DNA of 64,000 nt from Tenacibaculum sp. (GTDB taxonomy: Bacteria > Bacteroidota > Bacteroidia > Flavobacteriales > Flavobacteriaceae), in the NCBI GenBank assembly GCA_022448525.1, contig JAKVCX010000006.1:62001-126000 (forward strand), read 5' to 3'. Numbering within the stretch: position 1 is the stretch's first letter; every line of letters begins with the position of its first letter. The notes below the pieces were generated by a model that was not told the DNA's origin, searched no databases, and worked only from the letters and a program-made list of their open reading frames with translations. A program made the translations under genes and the position numbers. Of this stretch, positions 35,491 through 44,264 are shown in pieces.

Positions 35491-35524
35491 AAATCTCTCC
35501 TATGTCTTTAGGAGAGATTTTCTA
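35491..35524 (+). terminator. Terminator shared by convergent genes
   Basis: 12-bp stem AAATCTCTCCTA / TAGGAGAGATTT (35491-35520), loop TGTCTT, T/A-runs on both sides; can serve DUF1573 and the zinc-ribbon gene. Confidence 0.85.
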
Positions 35525-36646
35525 TTGATTCTTTTTTACGATTAAAACTATCGCTGCTATTACAATTAGTCCTAAAAGAATAGCAAAAAATATTTTCCAA
35601 AATGAATATGGTCTTTTTCCAGAAATAGAACCTGATTGACCATTAATGTAAAAATAGTATTGTTTGTTCTCGTAAGTGTAAGAAGATATATAAATAGGAA
35701 GTAAAATATGTTTAAATGTTTCTTCAGATAAATTAAAATTTAAGCTATGTACTCTCTGTGTATCTCCACCAATATCATTTCGTGCCCATCTATCAGCTAT
35801 TCGTCTCGCTTCATCTTTAGATTCTAAATGTCCATTTTTTAAGGAAAGTGTGTACTTTTCAGTTACAAAACCAGCTAGATATTTGGAATCAAATGTTTCT
35901 AGCTTTTGTAAATTCCAATTATATACTCGAGATGGAATTTTACCTTTATGTTGGTTAGATGCGTTGATTAACGTGTCGTCGATAAAGCCACTTATATTTC
36001 CTGAAGCATAACTCCATCGAGTTTTACGAACTTGTCGCGTTTTAGTTACACGCTCGCCATTTTCATAGGTTGTATATCTTTCAGTTTCATAATAGTAATC
36101 TCCACGTTGTCCTGTATAACTTCCGTAAAGTTGTGCGTCAAATGTCCAAAAAGGTAGATATAATCCTTTTAGTCTGTGAGCCTGTAAAGAAGTTTTTTTT
36201 AGTACGTTCGGTGCGAACCATAAGCTTTTAATCCATTTTTGAAATATATCAATAGCTTGCTCTTTGGCGAATTGTAATGGCAAAATTGCACCAGGTAAAA
36301 TCCAATCCTCTTCAAACGATTCTTCAGTAATTAACGGCTCAGAACAATAAACACAGTGTAGTGATTTGTAATTTTCTTCTACATGTTGATTGGCTCCGCA
36401 GGATTTACAGTTTAACAAGCTTATTTTTTCTGTATAAGATTGCGAACCCATTTGTTCTAAATACGGATGTAATTCCAGTTCTTGGAATTCGGAAATAGGT
36501 TCGGTAATCACTTCCTCATGACCGCAATAATTACATTTTATGTGATCGGTTCCAGGATTGTATATTAAAGATGCACCACAGTTAACACAGGCTTTCTTAT
36601 GCTCCGATTGTTGTATTGTTTCCTGATGTTCTGAATGATCAGTCAT
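35522..36646 (-). CDS. Tail-anchored double zinc-ribbon protein (YdjG-like)
   Basis: 374 residues. Two zinc ribbons near the N terminus: CVNCGASLIY..CNYCGHEE (about 20-45) and CKSCGAN..CVYCSEPL (about 79-103). A long soluble central region follows, then one C-terminal membrane helix (FFAILLGLIVIAAIVLIV) with a basic tail. This layout resembles Bacillus YdjG, which recruits the SPFH protein YdjI to the membrane with YdjH/PspA (literature, from memory). It lies directly downstream of the SPFH gene (20-base gap). Role in membrane stress is inferred. Confidence 0.8.
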   Translation of the reverse strand: MTDHSEHQETIQQSEHKKACVNCGASLIYNPGTDHIKCNYCGHEEVITEPISEFQELELHPYLEQMGSQSYTEKISLLNCKSCGANQHVEENYKSLHCVYCSEPLITEESFEEDWILPGAILPLQFAKEQAIDIFQKWIKSLWFAPNVLKKTSLQAHRLKGLYLPFWTFDAQLYGSYTGQRGDYYYETERYTTYENGERVTKTRQVRKTRWSYASGNISGFIDDTLINASNQHKGKIPSRVYNWNLQKLETFDSKYLAGFVTEKYTLSLKNGHLESKDEARRIADRWARNDIGGDTQRVHSLNFNLSEETFKHILLPIYISSYTYENKQYYFYINGQSGSISGKRPYSFWKIFFAILLGLIVIAAIVLIVKKNQ

Positions 36647-36666
36647 TAAAAATCAATAATTTTAAC

Positions 36667-37779
36667 TTATAGGTTTGGTAATGGTGGAGGTGTTGAGTTT
36701 AATAAACTTTGTAAATCTGGTATACTTTGTAACATAGACCAGTTAGTCATTCCTTGAGTCCAAATTAAAGTTTGTCCATTAATAGTATGACTAGCAATTA
36801 AACTGGCTAATGTTTCTTTTGTAACAGGACCAACTTGTTGGTTATTCACAGCATAAAAATAAGTCACATTAGTATTTGGAATTGGAGGAGGAGCTTGAGA
36901 TCCTGAAGTATTAGATGTTTTATTAAAAGCGTTACTCATTTGTTGCGCCATCGCAAATCCCATTCCCATTCCCATTCCTTCACTTGCAGTAGAAGTATTA
37001 CTAGCCGCTTGCTCAATAGCCTTCGCTGCCTTGAATTTTGTAAGCTGATCTAAATCAATTTTATTTAACCTACTATATTCAAAAATCTCCTTCTTTAAAG
37101 TCTCGGGCATGGAGATATTCTCGATGAAAAACTTTTCAATTGAAATTCCTACAGATTCAAATTCAGGTTGAAGTACTTTCAAACAAGTTTCTGATAACTC
37201 CGTTGTATTGGCAGCATACATTTCAATAGGTAAATTAGCTTCTCCTATAGTATCAGTAAAACGAGTAGAAATTAGACTTTTCAAATGCTCATTAATTTCG
37301 AAAGTTGTAAAGTCACTGTCGGTTCCAACAATATTTTTAATGAATTTCCCGGCGTCTAAAACTTTAAAAGTATAAGTCCCGAAAGCTCTGACTTCTACAA
37401 AACCAAAACGTTCATCGTTTAAGGTTATAGGGTTTTTAGTTCCCCATTTTTCGTCTGTAAATAACTTTGAGTTTATGAAGTAAACTTCCGCTTTAAAAGG
37501 ACTGTTAAATCCATATTTCCAACCTTGTAAAGTTGATAGAATTGGAAGGTTTTTAGTACTTAAAGTATAAGTTCCAGGCAAGAAAACATCCGCTAGTTCT
37601 CCTTGATTAATGAATACGGCGATTTGACTTTCACGAACAATTAATTGCGCGTTGTTTTTAATCTCATTTCCGTATCGTTCGAAACGGTAGGCTAAAGTAT
37701 CATTAGTGTTATCAATCCACTCAATAATATCGATAAATTCATTACTAAGCTTTTTTCTTATTTCGTCGAAGATTCCCAT
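36667..37779 (-). CDS. SPFH (virion-core/YdjI-like) protein with C-terminal GYF_2
   Basis: 370 residues. N terminus MGIFDEIRKKLSNEFIDIIEW and the block QGELADVFLPGTYTL..ILSTLQGW match the YdjI/virion-core type of SPFH proteins. A coiled region and a Gly/Met-rich linker (GMGMGMGFAMAQQM) follow, then a C-terminal GYF_2 domain (YFYAVNNQQVGPVTKETLASL; WTQGMTNWSML). There is no transmembrane helix, so membrane contact probably needs the adjacent zinc-ribbon protein. Likely assembles into oligomers at the membrane. Confidence 0.87.
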   Translation of the reverse strand: MGIFDEIRKKLSNEFIDIIEWIDNTNDTLAYRFERYGNEIKNNAQLIVRESQIAVFINQGELADVFLPGTYTLSTKNLPILSTLQGWKYGFNSPFKAEVYFINSKLFTDEKWGTKNPITLNDERFGFVEVRAFGTYTFKVLDAGKFIKNIVGTDSDFTTFEINEHLKSLISTRFTDTIGEANLPIEMYAANTTELSETCLKVLQPEFESVGISIEKFFIENISMPETLKKEIFEYSRLNKIDLDQLTKFKAAKAIEQAASNTSTASEGMGMGMGFAMAQQMSNAFNKTSNTSGSQAPPPIPNTNVTYFYAVNNQQVGPVTKETLASLIASHTINGQTLIWTQGMTNWSMLQSIPDLQSLLNSTPPPLPNL

Positions 37780-37849
37780 TTAATTTTTTTTGATGTTACG
37801 TCACTAATATAAGTATAACTTTGGAGTTCTTCGTTACAGTAGTAAAGCA

Positions 37850-37879
37850 AAAAACTCAAGCAATTTGCTTGAGTTTTTT
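37850..37879 (-). terminator. Intrinsic terminator after sdhB
   Basis: Stem AAAAACTCAAGC / GCTTGAGTTTTT with AATTT loop; T-runs on both strands. Confidence 0.85.
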
Positions 37880-37905
37880 AATTTTTATTGTAAAAAAGAT
37901 ATGAA

Positions 37906-38652
37906 TTATCCTTTTAAACTTGCTTTTAAGAATTCAGTATTCATACGGGCAATGTTTTCTAAAGAAATTCCTTTAGGACATTCTACCTCACATGCACCTG
38001 TGTTAGTACAGTTACCAAATCCTTCTTCGTCCATTTGCTTAACCATGTTTAATACACGGTCAGTTGCTTCAACTTGTCCTTGTGGTAACAAAGCAAATTG
38101 AGAAACCTTAGCAGAAACGTATAACATTGCAGATGAATTCTTACAAGTTGCAACACATGCTCCACATCCAATACAAGTAGCTGCGTCAAAAGCTTTATCA
38201 GCATTCTCTTTGTTAATCGGAATAGCATTTGCATCTTGAGTATTACCAGAAGTGTTTACAGAAACAAATCCTCCAGCATGTTGAATTCTATCAAAAGAAG
38301 ATCTATCAACTACTAAATCTTTAATTACTGGGAAAGCTTTAGCTCTAAATGGCTCTATATAAATTGTGTCACCATCTTTAAACTTACGCATGTGTAATTG
38401 ACAAGTAGTTACAGCTCTATCTGGTCCGTGTGCTTCACCATTAATATATAAAGAACACATTCCACAAATTCCTTCACGACAATCATGATCAAAAGCTACT
38501 GGCTCATCGCCACTTTCAATTAATTGTGTATTTAAAACATCTAACATTTCAAGGAAAGACATATCTGGCGATACATCATTGATTTTATAATCAACCATTT
38601 TTCCTTTATCGCTTGCGTTCTTTTGACGCCAAATTTTTAACGTTAAATTCAT
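37906..38652 (-). CDS. sdhB: Succinate dehydrogenase/fumarate reductase iron-sulfur subunit
   Basis: 248 residues. Carries three Fe-S clusters: [2Fe-2S] at [12 protein letters not shown] with an upstream D/C, and ferredoxin-type [12 protein letters not shown] and [12 protein letters not shown] for the [4Fe-4S] and [3Fe-4S] clusters. It passes electrons from SdhA to the membrane quinone site in SdhC. Ten-base gap from sdhA; last gene of sdhCAB. Full length. Confidence 0.96.
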   Translation of the reverse strand: MNLTLKIWRQKNASDKGKMVDYKINDVSPDMSFLEMLDVLNTQLIESGDEPVAFDHDCREGICGMCSLYINGEAHGPDRAVTTCQLHMRKFKDGDTIYIEPFRAKAFPVIKDLVVDRSSFDRIQHAGGFVSVNTSGNTQDANAIPINKENADKAFDAATCIGCGACVATCKNSSAMLYVSAKVSQFALLPQGQVEATDRVLNMVKQMDEEGFGNCTNTGACEVECPKGISLENIARMNTEFLKASLKG

Positions 38653-38662
38653 AATTCTTTCC

Positions 38663-40678
38663 TTATTTGTATGAACGTTGTTTTAATTCAATATCGTTAA
38701 ACTCTAACTGCTCTTTATGTAAAACAGCATCTTTAGGCTCTCCTTTGTATTCCCAAGCAGCAGCATAAGCAAACTCCTTATCGTTACGTAAAGCTTCACC
38801 TTTTTGCGGTCCATCTAACTCCACAGATTCTTCACGGAAGTGACCTCCACAAGATTCAGTTCTGTTTAAAGCATCCTTAGCGAATAATTCTCCTAATTCT
38901 AAGAAGTCAGCCACACGTCCTGCTTTAGCTAATTCTTCATTGAATTCGTTAGCCCCACCTGGAACTCTAACGTCATTATAGAATTCAGTTCTTAAAGCAG
39001 AAATTTCTGCAATTGCTTCTTTTAATCCTTTCTCATTACGAGACATTCCAACTTTGTTCCACATGATTTTTCCTAAACGTCTGTGGAAATAATCAACTGA
39101 TTTTGTTCCGTTATTATTAACGAACTTATCAATAGTTGCACGAACACTCTTTTCAGCTTCTTCGAATTCTGGAGTTTCAGTTGAAATAGGTCCAGTACGA
39201 ATATCATCTGCTAAGTAATCACCAATTGTATATGGTAATACAAAGTAACCATCAGCTAATCCTTGCATTAAAGCAGAAGCTCCTAAACGGTTCGCTCCGT
39301 GATCAGAGAAGTTTGCTTCTCCAATTGCATATAATCCAGGAACAGTAGTCATTAAGTTATAATCAACCCAAATTCCTCCCATTGTATAGTGTACCGCTGG
39401 GTAAATCATCATTGGAGTTTCGTATGGATTCTCGTCAACAATCTTCTCATACATTTGGAATAAGTTTCCGTACTTATTCTTTACAACTTCCTGACCTAAT
39501 TTTTTAACTAAAGCAGCATCGTTTACATTTAAACCTTTAATCGTAGCTTGCTCTTTTCCGTAACGTTCAATTGCCGAAGCGAAATCTAAATAAACAGCTT
39601 CACCAGTTGCGTTAACTCCAAAACCAGCATCACAACGTTCTTTAGCAGCACGAGATGCAACATCACGTGGAACTAAGTTACCAAATGCAGGGTAACGACG
39701 CTCTAAGTAGTAATCTCTATTTTCTTCAGCGATTTGTGTAGGTTTTAAACTTCCTTCACGAATTGCTTTTACATCTTCCATTTTCTTTGGAACCCAAATA
39801 CGACCATCATTACGTAATGACTCTGACATTAACGTTAATTTAGATTGATGATCTCCAGATACTGGAATACAAGTTGGGTGAATTTGCGTGTAACATGGAT
39901 TTGCGAAGAAGGCTCCTTTTTTATGAGCTTTCCAAGCAGCTGTTACATTACTTCCCATTGCATTAGTTGATAAGAAGAATACGTTTCCGTAACCTCCAGT
40001 TCCTAATACAACAGCATGAGCAGAATGACGCTCAATTTCTCCAGTAACTAAGTTACGAGCAATAATTCCACGAGCTTTTCCATCAACAATTACAACGTCT
40101 AACATTTCGTGACGGTTGTACATTTTGATTTTTCCACGACCGATTTGACGGTTCATTGCAGAATAAGCTCCTAATAATAATTGCTGTCCTGTTTGTCCTT
40201 TTGCATAGAAAGTTCTTGATACTAATACTCCACCAAAAGAACGGTTATCTAATAATCCACCATAGTCACGAGCAAAAGGTACACCTTGAGCAACACACTG
40301 GTCGATAATATTTGCAGATACTTCAGCTAAACGATATACGTTTGCTTCACGAGAACGGTAATCTCCACCTTTTACAGTATCATAGAATAATCTGTATGTT
40401 GAGTCACCATCTCCTTGATAGTTTTTTGCAGCGTTAATTCCTCCTTGTGCAGCAATTGAGTGCGCACGACGTGGAGAATCTTGAAAACAAAACGCTTTTA
40501 CGTTATATCCTAACTCAGCTAAAGTTGCAGCAGCAGATCCTCCTGCTAAACCTGTACCCACAACAATTACATCAATTAAACGCTTGTTTGCTGGGTTAAC
40601 TAAGTTGATTTTATTTTTATGATTAGTCCATTTATCAGCAATAGGACCTTTTGGAATTTTTGAATCTAAAGTTGCCAT
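38663..40678 (-). CDS. sdhA: Succinate dehydrogenase/fumarate reductase flavoprotein
   Basis: 671-residue catalytic subunit with covalent FAD. Dinucleotide motif [19 protein letters not shown], flavinylation His in [13 protein letters not shown], active-site [11 protein letters not shown] and the C-terminal [11 protein letters not shown]. Converts succinate to fumarate in the TCA cycle and respiratory chain (or reverse). The length (671) and single fused anchor subunit fit the B-type enzyme of Bacteroidota and epsilonproteobacteria. Confidence 0.97.
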   Translation of the reverse strand: MATLDSKIPKGPIADKWTNHKNKINLVNPANKRLIDVIVVGTGLAGGSAAATLAELGYNVKAFCFQDSPRRAHSIAAQGGINAAKNYQGDGDSTYRLFYDTVKGGDYRSREANVYRLAEVSANIIDQCVAQGVPFARDYGGLLDNRSFGGVLVSRTFYAKGQTGQQLLLGAYSAMNRQIGRGKIKMYNRHEMLDVVIVDGKARGIIARNLVTGEIERHSAHAVVLGTGGYGNVFFLSTNAMGSNVTAAWKAHKKGAFFANPCYTQIHPTCIPVSGDHQSKLTLMSESLRNDGRIWVPKKMEDVKAIREGSLKPTQIAEENRDYYLERRYPAFGNLVPRDVASRAAKERCDAGFGVNATGEAVYLDFASAIERYGKEQATIKGLNVNDAALVKKLGQEVVKNKYGNLFQMYEKIVDENPYETPMMIYPAVHYTMGGIWVDYNLMTTVPGLYAIGEANFSDHGANRLGASALMQGLADGYFVLPYTIGDYLADDIRTGPISTETPEFEEAEKSVRATIDKFVNNNGTKSVDYFHRRLGKIMWNKVGMSRNEKGLKEAIAEISALRTEFYNDVRVPGGANEFNEELAKAGRVADFLELGELFAKDALNRTESCGGHFREESVELDGPQKGEALRNDKEFAYAAAWEYKGEPKDAVLHKEQLEFNDIELKQRSYK

Positions 40679-40690
40679 ACTTAAATTGTA

Positions 40691-41365
40691 TTAATGGTGA
40701 TTGAAATGGTGAAATAAAGCAATGATGATAAAACCTAATGGTAAACCAATTGCATAAATTTTACTAAACGTTTTCAATCCTTTAGTATATTTATTATTTG
40801 CCCCTACTGATTGAAAAGCAGAGTTAAATCCGTGTAATAAGTGTAATGCTAAGAAAACAAAACCTAAACAGTATAAAGCTACACGCCAAATAGGTACAAA
40901 CTTCTCTTGTAATTCGTGGAAATATCTGAATTCACCATTGTGCATTCCAGATAAATCTCCTTGAATGTACTTTGTGTTCATTTCTGGAATCCAGAAATCG
41001 ATAAAGTGAATCACTAAGAAAATTAAAATAAATAATCCGCTGTAAATCATGTTTCTACTCATCCAAGTAGAGTTTGCAGCGCCGTTATTTTTAGCATACT
41101 TAACTGTACGTGCACTTTTGTTTTTGATCTCTAGAACAAATCCCATTGCAAAGTGAAATATTACACCAAATATTAATACTGGTTGTAATAAATACTGTAC
41201 AGCCCAGAAAGTACCCATAAAGTGAGAAGCTTCATTAAAAGCATCTGCGCTGAATACTGATAAGATGTTAATTGCAAAGTGTTGTAATAAGAAAACCATA
41301 AGAAAGAGTGCTGAAAGTGCCATTGCAAACTTTCTTCCGATAGAAGATTTAAGTAATCCGCTCAT
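40691..41365 (-). CDS. sdhC: Succinate dehydrogenase cytochrome b subunit
   Basis: 224-residue membrane anchor, B-type (one fused subunit). About five transmembrane helices with His residues suited to two hemes b: LLQHFAI, IFHFAMG, VIHFIDFW and LHLLHGFNSAFQS. Binds menaquinone at the inner membrane. First gene of sdhCAB; ATG at 41365 is preceded by the promoter at 41398-41428. Confidence 0.95.
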   Translation of the reverse strand: MSGLLKSSIGRKFAMALSALFLMVFLLQHFAINILSVFSADAFNEASHFMGTFWAVQYLLQPVLIFGVIFHFAMGFVLEIKNKSARTVKYAKNNGAANSTWMSRNMIYSGLFILIFLVIHFIDFWIPEMNTKYIQGDLSGMHNGEFRYFHELQEKFVPIWRVALYCLGFVFLALHLLHGFNSAFQSVGANNKYTKGLKTFSKIYAIGLPLGFIIIALFHHFNHH

Positions 41366-41397
41366 TATTTTGAATGTTGGTTATAAATAATTACAAG

Positions 41398-41428
41398 CAA
41401 AGTTACGACCTAGGGCTAATTTCTACAA
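41398..41428 (-). promoter_or_regulatory. Promoter of sdhCAB
   Basis: Minus strand: TTG (41426-41428), 20-base spacer, TAACTTTG (41398-41405), about 33 bases before the sdhC ATG. Good match to the Bacteroidota promoter. Confidence 0.6.
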
Positions 41429-41583
41429 ATATTAAACTTTGTTTTGTTAAATATTTAGAATGGGTATAAATAAAGAATTCTATAATCGAGTAAACATGAA
41501 AAGTTTATAACAATTTCAACGAAAATTGTTAGATTTTGTTAGCATTTTTGTTTTTAACGACCAAATGAAAAACAAATGAAACT

Positions 41584-42429
41584 ATGGCTATACAAGATAT
41601 TAAAACGTACAATTTTAAAGATGTTTTTTCGCTTCAGTTAGTTGAGTTTGAAAAAGCTTGTGTGGTTAACAAGCCGACACAAATAGATGATTATAAAATA
41701 TTTTGGATAAAAGAAGGTGAAGGAACATACAATATCGACTTTAAAAGTTATTCTTTCAACGGAAGCGTTTTGTTTTTTTTGTCTCCAGGTCAGGTTTTTA
41801 CAGTTGATTCTGAAAAGATAAAAGAAGCGTATCAGTTAAGTTTTACAAGAGATTTTTACTGTATTCAAACACACGATTCTGAAATCGCATGCAATGGTGT
41901 TTTATTTAATAACGTTTATGAAACTCCTTTTGTAATCCCAACGGATAAAGACATTCGAAAATTAGATTTTATTTTGGAGAATTTAGTGGAAGAGTTCAAT
42001 TTAGATGAAACCGCACAATATGATATGCTGCAGTCATTTCTAAAACAATTTATAATTTATTCTGTTCGTATTAAGAAGGAACACTCTATAGTAAAGGAAG
42101 ATAATGAGACAAAATTATTTAAAGATTTTAGCTTATTAGTAGAGCAAAATTTTAAGAAACTACATAGTGTTACCGAATATGCAAATCGCTTAGCGATCTC
42201 TCCAAAATCATTAGCAAAACATTTTCAAAAAATTGGTACGGAAACTCCAAGTGATTTTATAAAGAATAGAATAATTACAGAAGCGAAACGACAATTGTTA
42301 TATTCTTCAGGAGCGGTTAAACATATTGCCTTCGATTTAGGTTTTAATGATCCTGCATATTTCTCACGTTTTTTCGCAAAAGCAACAGGAAGTTCTCCTG
42401 CTCAATTTAAAAAAGCACAAAAAGTGTAG
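41584..42429 (+). CDS. AraC family transcriptional regulator
   Basis: 281 residues. N-terminal cupin-like arm (FWIKEGEGTYNIDFKS, FLSPGQVF, YQLSFTRDFYCIQ) that may bind a ligand, then two C-terminal HTH units: VTEYANRLAISPKSLAKHFQK and the second in IAFDLGFNDPAYFSRFF, with the AraC signature ending ATGSSPAQFKK. It is followed by a candidate direct-repeat operator and the double-glycine peptide gene, both downstream, so it is the likely local regulator. Its ligand is unknown. Upstream 218 bases hold its own promoter, only weakly matching consensus. Confidence 0.93.
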   Translation: MAIQDIKTYNFKDVFSLQLVEFEKACVVNKPTQIDDYKIFWIKEGEGTYNIDFKSYSFNGSVLFFLSPGQVFTVDSEKIKEAYQLSFTRDFYCIQTHDSEIACNGVLFNNVYETPFVIPTDKDIRKLDFILENLVEEFNLDETAQYDMLQSFLKQFIIYSVRIKKEHSIVKEDNETKLFKDFSLLVEQNFKKLHSVTEYANRLAISPKSLAKHFQKIGTETPSDFIKNRIITEAKRQLLYSSGAVKHIAFDLGFNDPAYFSRFFAKATGSSPAQFKKAQKV

Positions 42430-42480
42430 ATGTGGTTTTGATTCAATAATCTTACATAAAGTATATGTAGTTATAATTTT

Positions 42481-42513
42481 TTGCGGATATCTGCTGTATT
42501 AATTGCGGAAATC
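42481..42513 (+). promoter_or_regulatory. Direct repeat, candidate AraC operator
   Basis: TTGCGGATATC (42481-42491) and TTGCGGAAATC (42503-42513) match at 10 of 11 bases, with starts 22 bp apart (about two helical turns). A weak -7-like TATTTTCG follows at 42540-42547, then the peptide gene. This is the geometry expected for an AraC-type activator site. Confidence 0.5.
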
Positions 42514-42565
42514 CACTATTTATTTTTTGAGTGTTGAATTATTTTCGAATTTTAAAAATTAAATA

Positions 42566-42799
42566 ATGATAAAAGACATTCAAAACTTAGGTACTGTTTT
42601 AAACAGAAAAGATCAAAAAAAAATAGCTGGTGGATGCGCTAGCATATACGAAAAATGTGAGCCTTGGGATAATGCTGGAGGTAGTGCGATGACAATTTGT
42701 CGTTTTCAATATGGGTCGAATTCATACCACTACATCACACATTACTCTTGTGATACAAGCTTATGTTATGGAGGTGAGCTATTCAGTTCTACTTGTTAA
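42566..42799 (+). CDS. Double-glycine-leader, cysteine-rich peptide precursor
   Basis: 77 residues. The leader (1-23) MIKDIQNLGTVLNRKDQ..IAGG fits the bacteriocin-type GG leader seen in Bacteroidota (LxxxEQKxIxGG pattern). Cleavage after G23 would release a 54-residue core with six Cys at 24, 31, 45, 62, 67 and 77, many Tyr/Ser, no Lys cluster and C-terminal Cys. Export would need a C39-peptidase ABC transporter, not found in the window. Flanked by the candidate AraC operator and an 18-bp terminator. Function could be bacteriocin, signal or modified peptide; not recognised by name. Confidence 0.75.
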   Translation: MIKDIQNLGTVLNRKDQKKIAGGCASIYEKCEPWDNAGGSAMTICRFQYGSNSYHYITHYSCDTSLCYGGELFSSTC

Positions 42800-42808
42800 A
42801 AAAAACTA

Positions 42809-42852
42809 AAAATTAAAGATCAAAACTCTAGTTTTGATCTTTAATTTTTTTC
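42809..42852 (+). terminator. Very strong terminator after the peptide gene
   Basis: 18-bp perfect stem (42809-42826 with 42831-42848), TCTA loop, T-run. The longest perfect terminator stem I noticed in the window. Confidence 0.92.
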
Positions 42853-42914
42853 TTAGAATATTTTTCGGGCAATACTCGGAAATGTATATTTTAGTGTTAT
42901 TAGATTTAGTTGCT

Positions 42915-43109
42915 ATGAACAAAAAGAAATTTCTTGATTTTCTAAAAAGCGTAAATGCGTTAAGGCTTTTATTTATAATCTTAATTTTTAGTTCAATTGC
43001 TTCTGGTTATGATAGATATTCTGACGATTTTGAAAAATTGGGTTCTTTAATTCTTGCGGGACTCTTGGGAATTGCATTAGCAATTACTTACTTAAATCAT
43101 AAGGATTAA
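42915..43109 (+). CDS. Small membrane protein, unknown
   Basis: 64 residues from ATG 42915 (MNKKKFLDFLKSVNALRLL). Two hydrophobic helices: about 17-34 (LRLLFIILIFSSIASG) and 44-60 (LGSLILAGLLGIALAITYL), joined by an acidic loop. The frame extends upstream to 42834, but that part lies in the terminator stem, so the later ATG is preferred. No clear ribosome site. Might be an immunity-like or accessory protein to the upstream peptide; that is only positional inference. Confidence 0.45.
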   Translation: MNKKKFLDFLKSVNALRLLFIILIFSSIASGYDRYSDDFEKLGSLILAGLLGIALAITYLNHKD

Positions 43110-43136
43110 CCATCTTTTTAACGTTACTAGTGTTAA

Positions 43137-43445
43137 TTTTACTTTTTATGGAGTTTTGATTATCCTAGTCTTATCTTTTTTATTTTATCTTTTATTTGGC
43201 TCACATTAATTTATGGTTTACATGGTTTTGTAGCATTTATATTTTTTATGTTATCATTTAGTGTTATAAGGTTTTTTGTAAATAAATGTATCAAATAAGC
43301 TGATCAAGCCTTTATACGATGTTTATTGTATGTAATCGTGGGAGTGATTATTGCTTTAATTTATATTGTTTTCGATTCTCAATCGCTGCAACTTTTTTTC
43401 TTCTTGCTTATTGAAATAAGTCATTTAACCTTGATTTATTTCTAG
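43137..43445 (+). pseudogene. Interrupted membrane-protein frame
   Basis: One frame is open from 43137 to 43442 except for a single TAA at 43296-43298. The two halves both read as hydrophobic membrane sequence (before: FILSFIWLTLIYGLHGFVAF; after: YVIVGVIIALIYIVF). No start codon is visible at the 5' end, and three stops separate it from the small protein at 42915, which is in the same frame. Most likely a decayed membrane gene; chance A/T-rich hydrophobic reading is the alternative. Confidence 0.3.
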
Positions 43446-43564
43446 ATTTTCTTCCAAATTCTCAATTGTACAACTCATAGGAACCTTTGTCCATTTTTTG
43501 AGGTCTATTCTCATCGCATCTTTGTACCAGAAAGTTTTACTAATCCTATTAAAACAATAATAAC

Positions 43565-43660
43565 ATGAATATTCAAGCATTTCAATGTCCGAATTGTTGG
43601 GGTTACCAAGAATACGACGAGCAAAACGAATTATGTAATAAACAAGAAATTAACAATTAA
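43565..43660 (+). CDS. 31-residue CxxC protein
   Basis: ATG at 43565 followed by 31 codons and TAA: MNIQAFQCPNCWGYQEYDEQ then a short polar tail with a third Cys. CPNCWGYQEY resembles the first half of a zinc ribbon I associate with flavobacterial proteins, but the second CxxC knuckle is missing. It may be a truncated ribbon or a small metal-binding peptide. It ends 11 bases before the carboxymuconolactone-decarboxylase-family gene, so it is probably in that operon. Confidence 0.5.
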   Translation: MNIQAFQCPNCWGYQEYDEQNELCNKQEINN

Positions 43661-43671
43661 AATCAAAAAAA

Positions 43672-44229
43672 ATGAGCACAAGAATTGAAACATTAAACCC
43701 AGACACAACAACAGGAAAATCAAAAGAATTATTTGATGCGGTTCAAAACAAATTAGGATTTATCCCTAACCTTATTAAAGTATTTGGAAATTCTCCAGCA
43801 ACTTTACAAAGTTACTTATCGTTAGGTGAGTTAACTGCCAGCGGAAATTTTTCAAATAAATTCAGAGAGCAATTAGCATTAGCAATTGCAGAAGAAAATA
43901 GTTGTAACTATTGTTTATCTGCTCACACTGCCATCGGAAAAATGAATGGATTAACGGATGAGCAAACAGAAGAAAACAGACAAGGTCGTTCTTCAGATGA
44001 AAAAGTGGAAGCTGGTTTACAATTAGCACAAAGCATCACAAGAAATAGAGGAAATATTTCAACAGAAGAAATTCAAGCAGCAAAAGCAGCTGGTTATAAC
44101 GACAGTGATATTTTAGAAATTGTATTAAATGTGGTTTCAAATACTTTAACAAACTACGTAAACCATATCGCTGAAACTGAGATTGATTTTCCAGCAGTTG
44201 AAGCAGGTAAATTCACAGTAAATTCATAA
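43672..44229 (+). CDS. Carboxymuconolactone decarboxylase family (AhpD-like) protein
   Basis: 185 residues, all-helical AhpD-like fold. The redox motif is ENSCNYCLSAH (C78, C81, H85), typical of alkylhydroperoxidase D-type members of the CMD family, so peroxidase or thiol-redox activity is likelier than decarboxylation. No signal peptide. It follows the 31-residue CxxC protein and precedes a secreted cupredoxin-like protein by 35 bases. Physiological partner unknown. Confidence 0.9.
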   Translation: MSTRIETLNPDTTTGKSKELFDAVQNKLGFIPNLIKVFGNSPATLQSYLSLGELTASGNFSNKFREQLALAIAEENSCNYCLSAHTAIGKMNGLTDEQTEENRQGRSSDEKVEAGLQLAQSITRNRGNISTEEIQAAKAAGYNDSDILEIVLNVVSNTLTNYVNHIAETEIDFPAVEAGKFTVNS

Positions 44230-44264
44230 TAATCCTAATCATAAACTATAAAGAATAAACAATC

